64,000 bases of DNA from Sordaria brevicollis (Eukaryota; Ascomycota; Sordariomycetes; Sordariales; Sordariaceae), in the NCBI GenBank assembly GCA_033439795.1, contig JAUTDP010000001.1:3472001-3536000 (forward strand), written 5' to 3'. A program made the translations under genes and the position numbers. Below the pieces are notes generated by a model that had not been told where the DNA came from, made no database searches, and worked only from the letters and a program-made list of their open reading frames with translations. Position 1 is the first letter of the stretch; each line of letters starts with the position of its first letter. Positions 23,171-37,130 of this stretch are shown here, in pieces.

Positions 23171-23822
23171 GGTGGGCGATAGCTGGATGGTCCCTGTCCC
23201 GAAGCTCGGCGGTTTGATATAGCGCTCCGAAGGGGGGATTGTTGATTGGGGACTGTATGTCGATGTGAGGCAATATATATATTCGAATCGACCTTGACTA
23301 CCACATGGGAAGCTCTGGCGCAGAAATATTGACAGTGGTGTTGTTGTTGCCTGTTGCCGTCATCAACGGTTCTGGCCAGCTTTGATATTGGAGAAGGGCA
23401 CCTTGACGGATGGTCGATAAGGCCAGATCGTAATGATGCTCCCACTGGGTTAGGGTTACATATGAGCTGCCATTGATGATGCGCGGGATGGCAGCATTCC
23501 CCCAGAACGCACAGACCAGATCGATCCACCGATTCGATGCCCTTGGGGTCCCGGGGGTGGGACCACTTCCCTTTAGCTTCCCCCCGGGACAGAGACACAC
23601 TGACAGTCGCAGCCTGTGATGTAACGAACCGGTTGCACCTCACTGACCCAAACCATCATCTGCAAATCATCAACCAATCCACCATTCCAACGAGCCAGCG
23701 ACACGTCGATAAACGAGAAAAATAAGCGGATCTGATTCTGCCTGCCTTAGTTTTCTTCCACTTCTGGTCTATCTTGTATTGTGGCATGACCTCAATGAGT
23801 GCTATGACCCTAAGCTGCCAAA
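23171..23822. promoter_or_regulatory. Divergent promoter region between spc3 and the HID1 gene
   Basis: 652 bp between two divergent start codons, so it should hold both promoters. An AT-rich TATATATATTC stretch at about 23273-23284 lies roughly 110 bp upstream of the spc3 start and could be its TATA element. No gene is visible. Confidence 0.45.
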
Positions 23823-26766
23823 ATGGGTGCGAGCGACTCTAAGCTAGTATTCAAGAAGGGCATCTTCCGCCTCTCTGAAGAACGACACATTCCCGCCGAT
23901 GATAACTACTGGACATCAGTCAGTATTGCCTAAGTCTAGTCCATCGCCCTCGATGCCCCATTCCGCTGCCTCCTCGCCGGCAATCTTGTGTATACCCTCA
24001 CGAAACCCGTCCTCGTCCACGTCTGGCGGTAACTAGGGCTAACCGTGTAACTCTCCGTTTGCTTGTAGTTCTGGGAATTGCCCGAAACCTCGGAAGATGT
24101 CTTCAGTCTCTTCGCCCCTGCTGATGTTCGCCGAACCCGAGACAACGCCTTGGAAAATCTAGAAACGTTGATATTAGCAGTGACATCGCGACTCTTTGTA
24201 CTGCGTCACCACCCCTCGTTTCCCGATCCTGAGATCGCTCCCGATAACCATGCTCTCAACTGCATACGAGTCCTGACCCGCATCCTCCCGTTCCTCTATG
24301 AGAAAGAGTCGCTGCAAGGATGGGAGGAGAACTTCTTCTGGGCACGCCGTCGCAAACGCACCAGGACATCTCTAATAGCCAACGAGGTGCTCTTCGACGA
24401 GTCGCAAGAAGAGCAACCTAGACCGCCCGAAGAGTTCGAGGACGCAAAGCCGCTGGCCGAGGAGCTTATCGACACTCTCATCGACCTGTTGTTCTTCTCC
24501 GACCTCACGGTACCCAGACAACCACATGGAAGTCCTAAAGTCAGCTATTCGATATGGCAGAGCGGCGTGGGCTGTGCGACATCAATTCCGACCACCAAAG
24601 AACACGAGAGCAACCGATGTGAAATTCTCCGGTTGTTGCTGACCCTGACGAGCCAAAGCATGTATTTGTCTCCGAGTGTCTTGCCGCTGAAGGGAACGCG
24701 CGCCCTCACCCACATTTGCACTTGCCCAGACAAGCAAGTCGTCCTCTCAGTCTTGTGCTCGCTACTGAACACGGCAAGTCACCATATCCGTCCCCGTACG
24801 TCACACATATGCTAATTATGTGCTAGACACTCAAGTATAACCCTGCCACCTGGCGTGTGCCGTACAACACTCTGGTCTTTAAGGACCCTAAACAGATCCT
24901 CGTCACGTATACTCTGCAGTTCCTCTTGGTTGTCTTGCTTTACCCGGTCCCAGAGGAGCCAGGGGTTTTGACACCCAAGAACTATTACCGTCACTTTGCT
25001 GGCAGACTCCATCGACCGCAAGATTTCCAGTTCATCGTGGATGGTATGACGCGGATCCTGCATCAACCGCTCCAAGCCAACGCTTCTTATATCCCAGGGG
25101 CACAGAACTCGGTGCGGTTTGCTCCCGAGACCATCATGCTCTTCTGGGAGCTGACCCAGTGCAACAAACGCTTCCGCTCTTTCATGATTGACACCGACCG
25201 GGCACACGACTTTGTAATATTTGTCTTGTTCTACGCGCTCGAGTACAAGGGGGACGCATCGAAACAGGGCGTGGTGAGGATGTGCGCTTTCCTGCTCCAG
25301 ACCTTGAGCGCAGAAAAGAACTTCGGAATCAACCTCAACAAGATGTTTGAGGCCCAAGAGACGCTTCCCCCAGCTATCCGAATTACTGGCTTCAGGGGAA
25401 CCTACGCAGACTTCCTGATCCAAGTGAGTAAGTCCAAGCCCAATCTTCGTCGCTATCATGCTAACTAGGTCCTAGTCTATATATAATCTTATCACCAAGA
25501 GCCAGGGAAAGCTGACCGTTATCTATCCTGCGCTCCTGGCAGTCATTAATAACATTTCCGCTTACCTCGAGGGACTCAGCGGGTCTACCTGCAACAGACT
25601 CATTCAGCTCTACAATTCCATGTCGTCACCCTCATTTCTCCTGGCAAACGAGACGAATCACAATCTACTGCGGTCGTTGTTGGAGTCGATGAATGCTATT
25701 GTGGAGCATCAATATAAGAGTAAGTTTTGCCCATCACTGAGAAACCGGTAGGCTTGTGTTCTGACAATTCTTCGCAGAGAACCCTCATTTCGTATACTCC
25801 ATTATCAGGAGTAGAAAGCGTTTCGAGGCCCTGCGCTCTTTCACGTTGGAAAGTGGCCAGGAAGAGATAGAACGACGTAACCGAAAGAAGAAGGAATCTG
25901 CTGCTGCACATGACGGAATGGAGACTAACTCAACGAGAAGCTCATTGGAGAGTTTGCGGAGCCCCACAGCGTCTGTCACGCGGGTGTCCACGCTCCATGA
26001 TGTTCCCGAAGATGGAGCATTTGCTGTTGGTGAAGATGACGATGACAGCGATGATGAGCAACGGCCTACTCCGTCTCCTTCAAGCCATAGCGAGAACCCG
26101 TCCCGTGCATCTTCTGTAGAACCGCATGCGGATGGCAGTGATGTACCAAGACAACTTCGAGGCATGTCGGAAAAGGCTAGGGGCAAGATGCCGGCAGGAC
26201 CGCGCTTCTCCCGGCAAAACAGCACAACCAGCCTGGGCGGCTACTCTGTATCCGGCCAGTCCCAGACCGGGGCCTTTGAGCCAACCGCTGAATGGATTGA
26301 TAGCTGGCTCCCAGAGCTGCCGCTTCATACCATCTTGACGCTGATCAATCAGCTCACGGCGCTACTTCCTCGCCAATCCATTGCTACAGATTCGCCCACT
26401 GGGGCAGTTTTACAGAGGATCCAGGAGATCCAGCTCGTTGGCGTGGATGCCTCGCCTATACGGGTTCACATGTTTGAATGGTCACCGATGGCGCTGGGAT
26501 GGTACGAGTCCCTGCTTTGGGGCTTCGTCTTTGCCAGCGAAATGCAGGTTGCCAGAGGCACCGTCGGCATCTGGAACACGACCCAGATCAAGCTATTCCA
26601 CGTCCAACAGACGGCAGCACAGGGCCCTTCGCTCACTTCCCCTCGTGGGGCCGTGGATGCGGTTGGAAGCAATATTGTATCTCGCATCGGAGCTATCAAC
26701 CTCCGGGGAGCTGCAGGCCCAGCCATTCCTCCTGGAGGAGCCCATGCCCCGCGACGAAGCGGCTAG
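23823..26766 (+). CDS. HID1-family trafficking protein (Ecm30/Ftp105-like), 876 residues
   Basis: Five exons: 23823-23918, 24069-24773, 24827-25423, 25476-25719 and 25778-26766; each junction preserves frame. Intron 2 (24774-24826) is GC-AG (GCAAGT...TAG); the others are GT-AG. The protein starts MGASDSKLVFKKGIFRL, matching the HID1 family start, and Gly2 with Ser6 makes an N-myristoylation signal. Family blocks include RDNALENLETLILAVTSRLF, NCIRVLTRILPFLYEKE, WEENFFW and LGWYESLLWGFVFASEM. Residues about 590-700 are an acidic, Ser-rich disordered insert before the last helical region starting WIDSWLPELPLH. HID1 in animals acts at the trans-Golgi in dense-core vesicle formation; the fission-yeast relative Ftp105 anchors a deubiquitinase at Golgi/endosomes. 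The role here is inferred from the family. Confidence 0.92.
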
Positions 26767-29008
26767 AATAGCCGGCTGATGATGGATTTCAGCTGGGCTT
26801 GCAGTGTTTGTTGGCATGTTGTGTATGATTTCTTGATGGGAGAAAAGGGGGAAACACTAATTGCGGTCATCGGTTGCGCTTTGTGGCTGAGGTGCCATTG
26901 TGGCGACAAGCAGACCGGCTTCGTATTGTGGCGGCGATCAATTACACGGCCTTCTTGGGCTGTTGGGTAACATGCCCCGAAAGTGATGTGCGGAGAGGAG
27001 GGTATGATAGGAAGGTTTCAAGACCTTGGTTCTGCAAAGAACTCTGGAATAATCATGGCGGACATTGACAAGTCCGAAAAGAGGTCCAAGGGAGGCCGCC
27101 CACAGATATGCTCGACCAGTTGTGGCGAGTGCAATTGATAGAGACACACAAAATAATGACCTTCAAGATCATCGTCAAGCCACGTTTGTAGGCCCATCGC
27201 TATACTGCTGTTGCGTATTTCGAGAGTGGCGAGTGCGACTGCATGCGGATGGACGCCTTATTTACATGCTGTGTAGCATGAAAGCTATACACCATCAATT
27301 GGGCATGTGGGAGGGTGTCACACGCAATGCGATCTGGTCTTGGTAGGTCTCGCTTGTGTCCCTCTGATAATAGCAGAAGTTGCTATGAACCTTTTCTTAA
27401 TATGATGTCAAGCCGTCTTATGTGACATTAGAGAGATGATGTACCGCAGTTACTTTATGCTTGGTTGAAGTGAGCTCACTCACTCACTCAACTCGCGACC
27501 TTTTGTCCGTCTGTCTTATCTCTCAGCTAAACCTAGAAAATTCTCCAAGATGGGAGGTAGACAAGAAAATCATGGGTGAAAGGTAACCCCCAAACATTTC
27601 CCCGCAGGCTTCGACATCAAAAGTGAGTGAGTGATACAATGCCATTATGCGACATCTGCCATGACCGATGGATGGATGGTCGAACCGTCAAATCGTCCGT
27701 CCGGACCAAGACCCTTGGTTGATCAATTTCCCGTTACGAAACCCATGCAGTGTTCGTGTGCAATATCTCAAAAAAGGGATCTTAATTCAATTGCGAAGGG
27801 GACTCGTCAGCACCGCCACTGTTTCATGATTTCTGACGCTAGTTGAGCACTTCCAAGGCACGGCTCGCTGTGGCTGCTGCCGCGGTAAGCTGGCATCTGA
27901 CCAATAAGGAAGGGAATTGGGGGTCGAGACAAGAGCTCTAGCCACAGATAGACGGGTAGACTTGGAGAGAGATCGCCAGGGTGCAGAGCGTTGCACTTTT
28001 TGTTGCGCGGCACACACCATCGAGCGTCAAGCCCAACGGTTCGTGGGGATGACGATGGACAAATTGGCTTTGATTGGAACTGAGCTGGAGGCTCTAAAAC
28101 GCTCTATTGGTTCTTTAGAAGGGGAATATCAATGGAGACTGGAGAAAGTCCAGTTCCTGGAAGTTGGAAAATGGGCCATTTGTTGTTCGTCCAACGCCAG
28201 ACTATCACCATGAAGTGTGTACGCAGTCGGATCCCGGAAATCCACCAAATCGCATGTGAGTGTATGGATGTCTCTCTTCGTCTCCTCTTTTCTCCTCTTC
28301 TCTCTCTCTCTTTCTCTCAGCCATCCTTCTCCTCTCACATTACAGGCAGGCCAGGCTTGTGACCTTGTCGTCAAGTCTCACAAGCCGGTCATTCCCCCCC
28401 CCCCCTCTCCCCCACCGGCCAGGCAAGTCAAACGGGCCCAGTAGGTAACAGGCCCAACCACCCCCCTACCTAGTCCGACCCCTTAAATATGAGCTACGGT
28501 ATCATTGGCGATATGGCGCGCATTCGGTGCCGTCCCTTTCATTATGTACCAGATGACCGAGATTCTGGGTTTCGTTCCTTCCGCTCGTAGGGTTTCCTCC
28601 GAAATGGGGTACCAAGCCAAGGCATCAAGCGATTGTGTGTGTCAAAGACGCGCGCGTTTTCTCGGCACCTGAAGTTTTGCAGTTGCGCAAGGAAAAGACG
28701 GAAAAGACGAGAAAAATATAGAGAGAGACAAGACGGGAATTTGGTGATGCGATAGGTAACAGACAAAAAGATGTGGACTGGGGCAGTTGATAACCGAAAA
28801 CCCGCCCTTCCACGAACAACATGGGAGCTAAAACTTAAATAGCTATAACCCGACAAGACAACCGCCAGAACACGGGTGACATTGCGTATCCGAGGGAAGT
28901 ACACTAGAATGGCTTGGAAAAAAACCGTCAAATTTTCCGTGGTGCTTTTTCTCCTGAATGGCGCTAGGTACTTACTTTTGGGCGCCCATGCTCCATGCTG
29001 GTGCTGTG
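26767..29008. other. Intergenic region between the HID1 gene and the TIR transposon
   Basis: This 2.2-kb region has normal GC content and is not RIP-mutated. It holds simple sequence: CTCA repeats near 27477-27492, ATGG repeats near 27664, a CT-rich tract near 28265-28330 and C12 at 28394-28405. Short open frames occur on both strands without a recognisable protein. It ends at the transposon's left terminal repeat. Confidence 0.45.
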
Positions 29009-29060
29009 TGTTGAAAACGACTGGCCAGTCCCCACTTCGCACAGGCACCCCCCTTTATAG
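29009..29060 (+). repeat. Left terminal inverted repeat, 52 bp
   Basis: GC-rich and essentially not RIP-mutated, it keeps many CA and TG steps while the DNA a few tens of bases inside is AT-rich. It contains the 10-bp palindrome ACTGGCCAGT (29020-29029) and a run of six C. It matches the reverse complement of 33391-33442 at 51 of 52 positions. Confidence 0.92.
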
Positions 29061-30059
29061 ACACACATGTAAAATCTGTCCATACGTAACAACCCCAAAC
29101 CTTCTAACACATATATCTTAATTAATTTTAAAGGTATTTACACTCTAATTACTACATTTTACTCGTATAAATACCCCCAATTAAATAAAATTAATATTAA
29201 GGGATCCTAATCAACCCGCTAATCTATTTAGAATCCGTTTTATATTTAGTACCGCCGTCCCCGCTCTTACTATACTTCTTAAGAAACGCGCCGCCGATAA
29301 TAATAACGATAATAATAACGGCGACCGTTAACGTTCGAAATGGCTATTATAGCTTAGCGCCCATTTAAGAAAAATTAACGCCGAATTTGAAAGCAGAGGA
29401 AAATAAAATAAGAGGGATAAAAATAGGGATAGGGATAAAAATGACGAAAAGACCTTAGGAAAACTAATACCTATTCAATTCTATATTATTTTTAAAAATA
29501 ATAATAAGAATAAAAAAACGACCGTTAAATTAAAGAGGAATATTACTATTAGCCGTATTATTTTTAGCTTAAAGGTTAAATTCAAAATACCCGCTCCCTC
29601 CTCTTCGACCGCTCTTTTTTCCTCGATTGCCCCCCCTCTTCGATTATAACCTTATCTTCGTTATTTTCGATCTAACGTAAGCGTAAATACGATTAATAAT
29701 ATAATAAAAGAAGAGGATTATAATAAATAATAATAAAATTAATAAAACGAAATCGAAATTATTAAAGTAATATTTTATACCGTACCCTTTCTTTAATTTA
29801 TTAGAAAATTGCGTAAATTAATTTCGGTTCCCCTAACGCCGCCGCTAATTCTAAATTTTTTAAATATTTTATTTATATATAATACTTAATAAATAGCGGA
29901 TATATAATTTAACCGCTTATCGGTTAAATTTAATAAATTACTTATTTTCGTTTCGAACGATTACGTCCCTATTAAAAGAAATTTTAATAGTACCGTTAAT
30001 ATTAATAACGATTCTAATACCTTTAACCTTATTTTATTAAATCGAATACGAGAGGTCGA

Positions 30060-30850
30060 AAATAATATTATAAATACTATCCGTAACGAATGCGAATTTT
30101 TAAATATAAATCCTACTATTTCTATATAATATGTAAATTAATCGGTTAATATATTAGAGATAATTAAGAATAAGAAGGGTATAACGCTATTTTAATTACG
30201 CGTTTTATTTAAAAAGGATAACCCAATTATACCGTTTAAATTTTATAATACCGTTAAAGTATTATATAACTTATTTAAAGAACCCGTTAAACGGTATTTT
30301 ATTATAATTATTACCCACCTTCGTATAATTAAGGGATTTTAACGGTAAAGTACTATTTTTATTATAAATATATTAATACTTTTTAAAATTACTTCTTTTA
30401 TTAAAAAATTCGCGTAATTATAATTATAATCGTAATCGTAGCTTCGCTAATTCTCTTCTTTATATTAATCTTTTATATTTATTATATTTATTATCGCCGG
30501 CTCTAATATTCCTATTAATAATTCTAAATAATCGACCGCATTTACTAGTACCATTAAATTAATTATTATATTTAAATCGAATAAGAAGAAGATTATAATT
30601 AATTCGATAGTAGAGGAATTTATAGCGCGCCGTATATACAATTATAAGGAGGTACGTAAAAGTAAAGAAATAATTAATTTAATATATAAAAATTTAGGTA
30701 AAATATAAGGGTATAATAAAGGTCGTAAATATAAAAATTACTATAAAGGTAGCGAATATAATTAATATTTTCTTTTTCCTAATTTTAAATACTATTACTT
30801 ATTAAATATAAAAAACTTTATCGATTAGGTATATATTATTATTTATAAGC
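30060..30850 (+). pseudogene. Second coding-like relic inside the TIR transposon, opposite strand to the transposase
   Basis: One plus-strand frame reads through about 260 codons, interrupted mainly by TAA/TAG where CAA, CAG or TGG codons would have stood before RIP. Stretches such as IINTIRNECEFLNIN, FYNTVKVLYNLFKEP and IITHLRIIKGF look like former protein. The end (KYKNYYKGSEYN) has Tyr at spacings that suggest former Cys residues, like a small zinc-binding region. I do not recognise the family. It may be cargo of the transposon or part of a nested repeat. Confidence 0.45.
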
Positions 30851-32279
30851 GTACTACTACGAATTAGCTTCCAATTTCTATTATAATACATTAATTTAAT
30901 TCTAAATACGAATCCTCCTCCTTTAATATATAAATAATTTAATAATTAAATTTATAACTATTTTAATAATATATACTATATAACATACCGGGGTCGAAGC
31001 GCGGTAGCGGCGGGATAGGATATATATTTATACTCCAAATTTTTAATATTTCTCTTTAAAACGGTCATTAAGGTAATAATAATAGTAATACAATACTAAC
31101 TACAGCCTTTATAACTTTTATTAACGTTAATAATATAAATATAAGTAATATAAATATAATAATTAAATTTACCCTATTTATTTTATTTATTACAATTACG
31201 ATTATAATTAATTCCCGTATTAATAATAATCGAATTAGTAATAACGACCTTTTACCTTCCTCCCCTCTACCCTTATTACTACTAAATAAATTATTAAAAT
31301 CCCTTATTATCAATTTTATAAAGCAATTAATATTTCAATACGCGCTTAAAATTAACGAAAATTAGGGTTTATATAATACGCTATTTAATATCCAAAAATC
31401 CCTTATATCTAATCGGCTTTCCCTCTATTATACGCGCAACTTCCTTAAATAGTAATACTTTACCTATAAGGTTAATAAGGGTATTTATATAGTAATTAAA
31501 AAAGGGATTAAAGAATTTCTCTACTTCAAAAGGGATTATATATAACGATCGTCGTTACTATTACTATTACTACTATTATTATTATTATAGGTAATATTAA
31601 TTCTCCTATTACTATAATACGAAATTACTCTAATACCTTAAATTATAGACCCTAAATTCCTATTATAGGGTAAATCCTATCCGTTTATTATTTTTTTATA
31701 ATTATATTTTATTAATTATTATATTTATTAAATTCGTTTATCCCTTAAAATTCGCTTTAATAAAATATTTATAATTACCGCGGCCTACCCCCTATCGATT
31801 AAAACTTCGATTAAAAATAAAAAAATAACGACGATACCGTTTATATTAATTTTATTAATAACGATAAAGAGATTAATTTAAATAATAGCCCGCGTACCGA
31901 TTACGATAAAAATAAGATTACGATTAAAGTTAACGAAAAGGAGGATAACGAATTATAAAGGATTTTTTTTATATAAAAAGGGGATTCTATATTTCAATTT
32001 ATTATTATAAATAATAATATTTTTATACTTTTAATAATAAATTTAATACTTTTAATACGTTTAATATATTTTACACCTTATAGGATTTTTTTTCGTAATT
32101 CGATAATAATCGATTTCGAATATATTTAAAACGGTATATTTACTATATAAAATAATATCTTTATACAATTATTCCTATCGTTATTAATTTATATAATTAA
32201 TTTTTATATAATGTAATATAATTTTTATTACTATTAATATCGTTATAGAAGGGTACGTTTATTTAACGGTAGTACTTAT

Positions 32280-33060
32280 ATATAATATTAATTCGTTACC
32301 CTATTTCTTATACGACCTTTTCTAAAAAATTTTTAAACTTTTTATTATTTAGCGTATTATTATTAACGTACTAATACTACCGTCGTATATAAACCTTTAC
32401 GTTACTAAAATATACTTCAATAAGATTGAAATTTAAAAAGTATAATAGCAAAAACTATAATAATATACTTCTATTATTATATATAATTTTAATAAAAGGG
32501 TCCTTATATTATAATACGTTATTTATTATTAATATACTATAACGATTAAAGAACGGATTCATTTTGGGTAATACCTCCTCCTTTAATTAAATAATAAAAC
32601 CGGTCGTATTTATTACTCCTTTATAATATAATACGTCGATAAGGCTATCTACAATTATTACTAATAATAAATAAAATCGTTTCCCTTTAATAAGTATATT
32701 TTTTACAATTAATATTATACCCTTTAATATCTACTTAATATAACGAACGCTATCCCTCTTATTAATATTAAACTCGTTATAAAATACGTACATCTCTATT
32801 AAAAATACAAAAACCTTCCTTAATTAATTTAACCGTAGTAGCTTATTACGTTGGGAAACCTTATACGCCATCCTTTTATTAATTTACTTAAAAGCTTTTA
32901 ATTATTTTAATATAGCGTTCGTTAATACGTATATATTTATTTCGGTAATTAAATAATATTATATTTCATCGAAATATAAATTAAGCTTATAATAAAGGAA
33001 ATCGAGAACTTCCTATACGATTAATAATTAAATACTTTATAAAAATATTAAAAATCGTTA
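32280..33060 (-). pseudogene. Tc1/mariner DD34E transposase relic
   Basis: A continuous minus-strand frame shows the DDE_3-type catalytic core in RIP-altered form. The first acid box reads VFYNEFNINKRD (family F-x-D-E). The second is SILIINNVL, with the catalytic Asp codon at 32521-32523 now AAT. The third is LLLYFLNFNLIE, a version of the YSPDxNPIE block, with Glu at 32416-32418. Exactly 34 codons separate the second Asp position from the Glu, which is the DD34E spacing of Tc1-type transposases. Trp and Gln codons have become stops. The surviving PKMNPF peptide precedes the second box as in fungal relatives. It is dead. Confidence 0.85.
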
Positions 33061-33390
33061 TTTATTATCTATACCTCTATAACCGCCGGCGTTAATATTA
33101 TTACGTTATATTTCGAATTATTTTAGGGGTAAATTATATTAGTAATTTTGAAATTCTTCTTTAATTTCTAAATATAGCGCTTAAATATATTAACCGTTTG
33201 TATAATTTTTTTAGGGTATTCGCTAGCGGTTAGTATTAAGTATATTATTCGCCTTTATCGTTTATTAGAGTGGTTAAGTATAATTATAACGTTTATAAAT
33301 CTCGAAAGTTTTAAAAACCGTTAGATTTGGGTATAAAACGATTAAGATATTCAAATTCAAAGATTCGATATAGTATTTTTGATGCATGTT

Positions 33391-33442
33391 CTGTAAAGGG
33401 GGGTGCCTGTGCGAAGTGGGGACTGGCCAGTCGTTTTCAACA
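33391..33442 (-). repeat. Right terminal inverted repeat, 52 bp
   Basis: Reverse-complement partner of 29009-29060 with one mismatch (the inner ACAG here against ATAG on the left). It contains the same ACTGGCCAGT palindrome and marks the sharp edge between RIP-mutated and normal DNA. TA follows at 33443-33444. Confidence 0.92.
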
Positions 33443-34156
33443 TACAGTGGCTGCAGGCAGTAGAATTGTCAAACGCCCGCTCGTCGACGGCTACAAATGT
33501 ACATGACTGACTGACATCGTGGTATTAGTCGACCCTGCATAAGCACCACAACCGGAGCAAAAGTAGGTACCTTACCCTTTTTTCTCTTGGCTCACTGCTG
33601 AAATGGCCTGACAAAGATGCACCAACGGCTTTCACGGCTTTTTTTTTTTTTTCCAATTCGCATGGTCACGCAGGTCCTGAAATGTTCTGTAGTCTCGTTG
33701 TCTGTACTTCGGTTATAGACGAAAGGGGGGTGTGTCTCTATGTACACATACGCGCACTTGCCTTCTCTACTTACTTCTAAAGCGACTAGGTACCCACGAT
33801 ACCTAGTCCCCTACCTATCTCTTTCTCTTTTTCTTAGTTTGTCCAGCCCAGACCCATATTCCCCTCCCATCTGGTGGCTGAAGATCCCTTTTCGTCTGTT
33901 ACTTTCTTTTCTTTTTTTTCTTGTCTCTCACATGTGTACATGTTCTCGAGAGGACCGCACTTGAGACTCTCAGCTCTTCTTTGTTTCTCTTATTTGTGAA
34001 CCCGCTCGATCGGTTTCTCGACTGTCGTTCTCGATATATCTTTACACACATAATCTTATTCATCCCTGCCCATCTCATCAGTTCTTCGTGTCATAAGTTC
34101 GAATACGGCATACAAATATCTGTGGAACTGAGAATAATATAGCTGGATCAACGACG
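33443..34156 (+). promoter_or_regulatory. Promoter and leader region of the epoxide-hydrolase-like gene
   Basis: 714 bp of normal composition between the transposon and the next start codon. It has a T14 run near 33640-33653 and long pyrimidine-rich tracts (33810-33935), typical of Neurospora promoters and leaders. No gene is recognised. Confidence 0.45.
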
Positions 34157-36397
<2,241 letters not shown>

Positions 36398-37130
36398 GGA
36401 CCGCAGTGGTGGGGAGAAGGGGGTGGCAGAGGGAAGCAGAGGCGGAGAAAAAAGGTTTGGTTAACTTCTAATGATATTGTTTGGATATGATGTGGAAAGG
36501 GAGGAGGAAAGATTTCTTTTCTTTCGAACACCATGTTATGACGGGCGGACTTTTTTTTATTAATTTTTCTTCCGACTCTGATTCTCACATTATTTGCTTT
36601 GTTTTTGGAAACGCTCAAATGATACCATGGGGATAGTAACAATGGGAGAAATGAAAGATTCAAGATAAGAAAAGAACAACAGCACACTGCACGAACCGCT
36701 GAATTCAAATAACAGATGAAATGAATTGCCAATTATTTGTACTACCCTGCTACCTACACTTATCTACCAGTACTAGCTATTGACAGCTACGTGAACACCT
36801 TCCCCCCTTTTTTGTGACATCCGTTATGAGTACAAGAGGAGGTAGCGGTTTAATCATGATCGGAATATCAAAGCTGTAAGAGGCTGGAAATGGAAAAATA
36901 ATTGGGTATCTTAGATCAGTAGTTCTCTTCTCGCTAAGACAATGCGCCCCATAACAGAAACCCCCATCGTGTGATTCAATACGACATGACGGCAATGCTT
37001 AAATGGAAAGCAAGCCATGCAAACTATGTCCCAGCACACAGCCCCAAGCTACCATATAAGAACTTCGTATAAAAGGGAATAATTTGTCCACAAGAGCATA
37101 AACACCACACACCCAGGTAAGTGACCGTAA
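36398..37130. other. Convergent intergenic region, 3' UTRs
   Basis: 733 bp between two convergent stop codons, AT-rich with T- and A-runs (36550-36570). No gene or structured element is seen. Confidence 0.5.

Larger units (their letters stand above)
29009..33442 (-). mobile_element. RIP-mutated DNA transposon with 52-bp terminal inverted repeats (Tc1/mariner-type transposase)
   Basis: The ends are inverted repeats of 52 bp (29009-29060 and 33391-33442) with a single T/C difference, both opening TGTTGAAAACG. The right end is followed by TA; the matching dinucleotide on the left (29007-29008) is TG. Outside them are CTG on the left and CAG on the right, so the empty site would have been CTGTACAG, a palindromic TA target as favoured by Tc1/mariner elements. 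The interior is heavily RIP-mutated. A minus-strand DD34E transposase relic lies at about 32280-33060 and a second, plus-strand, coding-like relic at about 30060-30850. At 4.4 kb it is long for this superfamily, so it may carry cargo or a nested insertion. Confidence 0.82.

Noticed and set aside
28394..28405. C12 run and CT-rich tract as a regulatory element
   Set aside because: Common simple sequence in these genomes, with no gene start nearby.
31068..31313. 81-codon minus-strand hydrophobic frame inside the TIR transposon
   Set aside because: It is dominated by Ile, Leu and Val codons produced by AT-rich DNA; no motif is visible.
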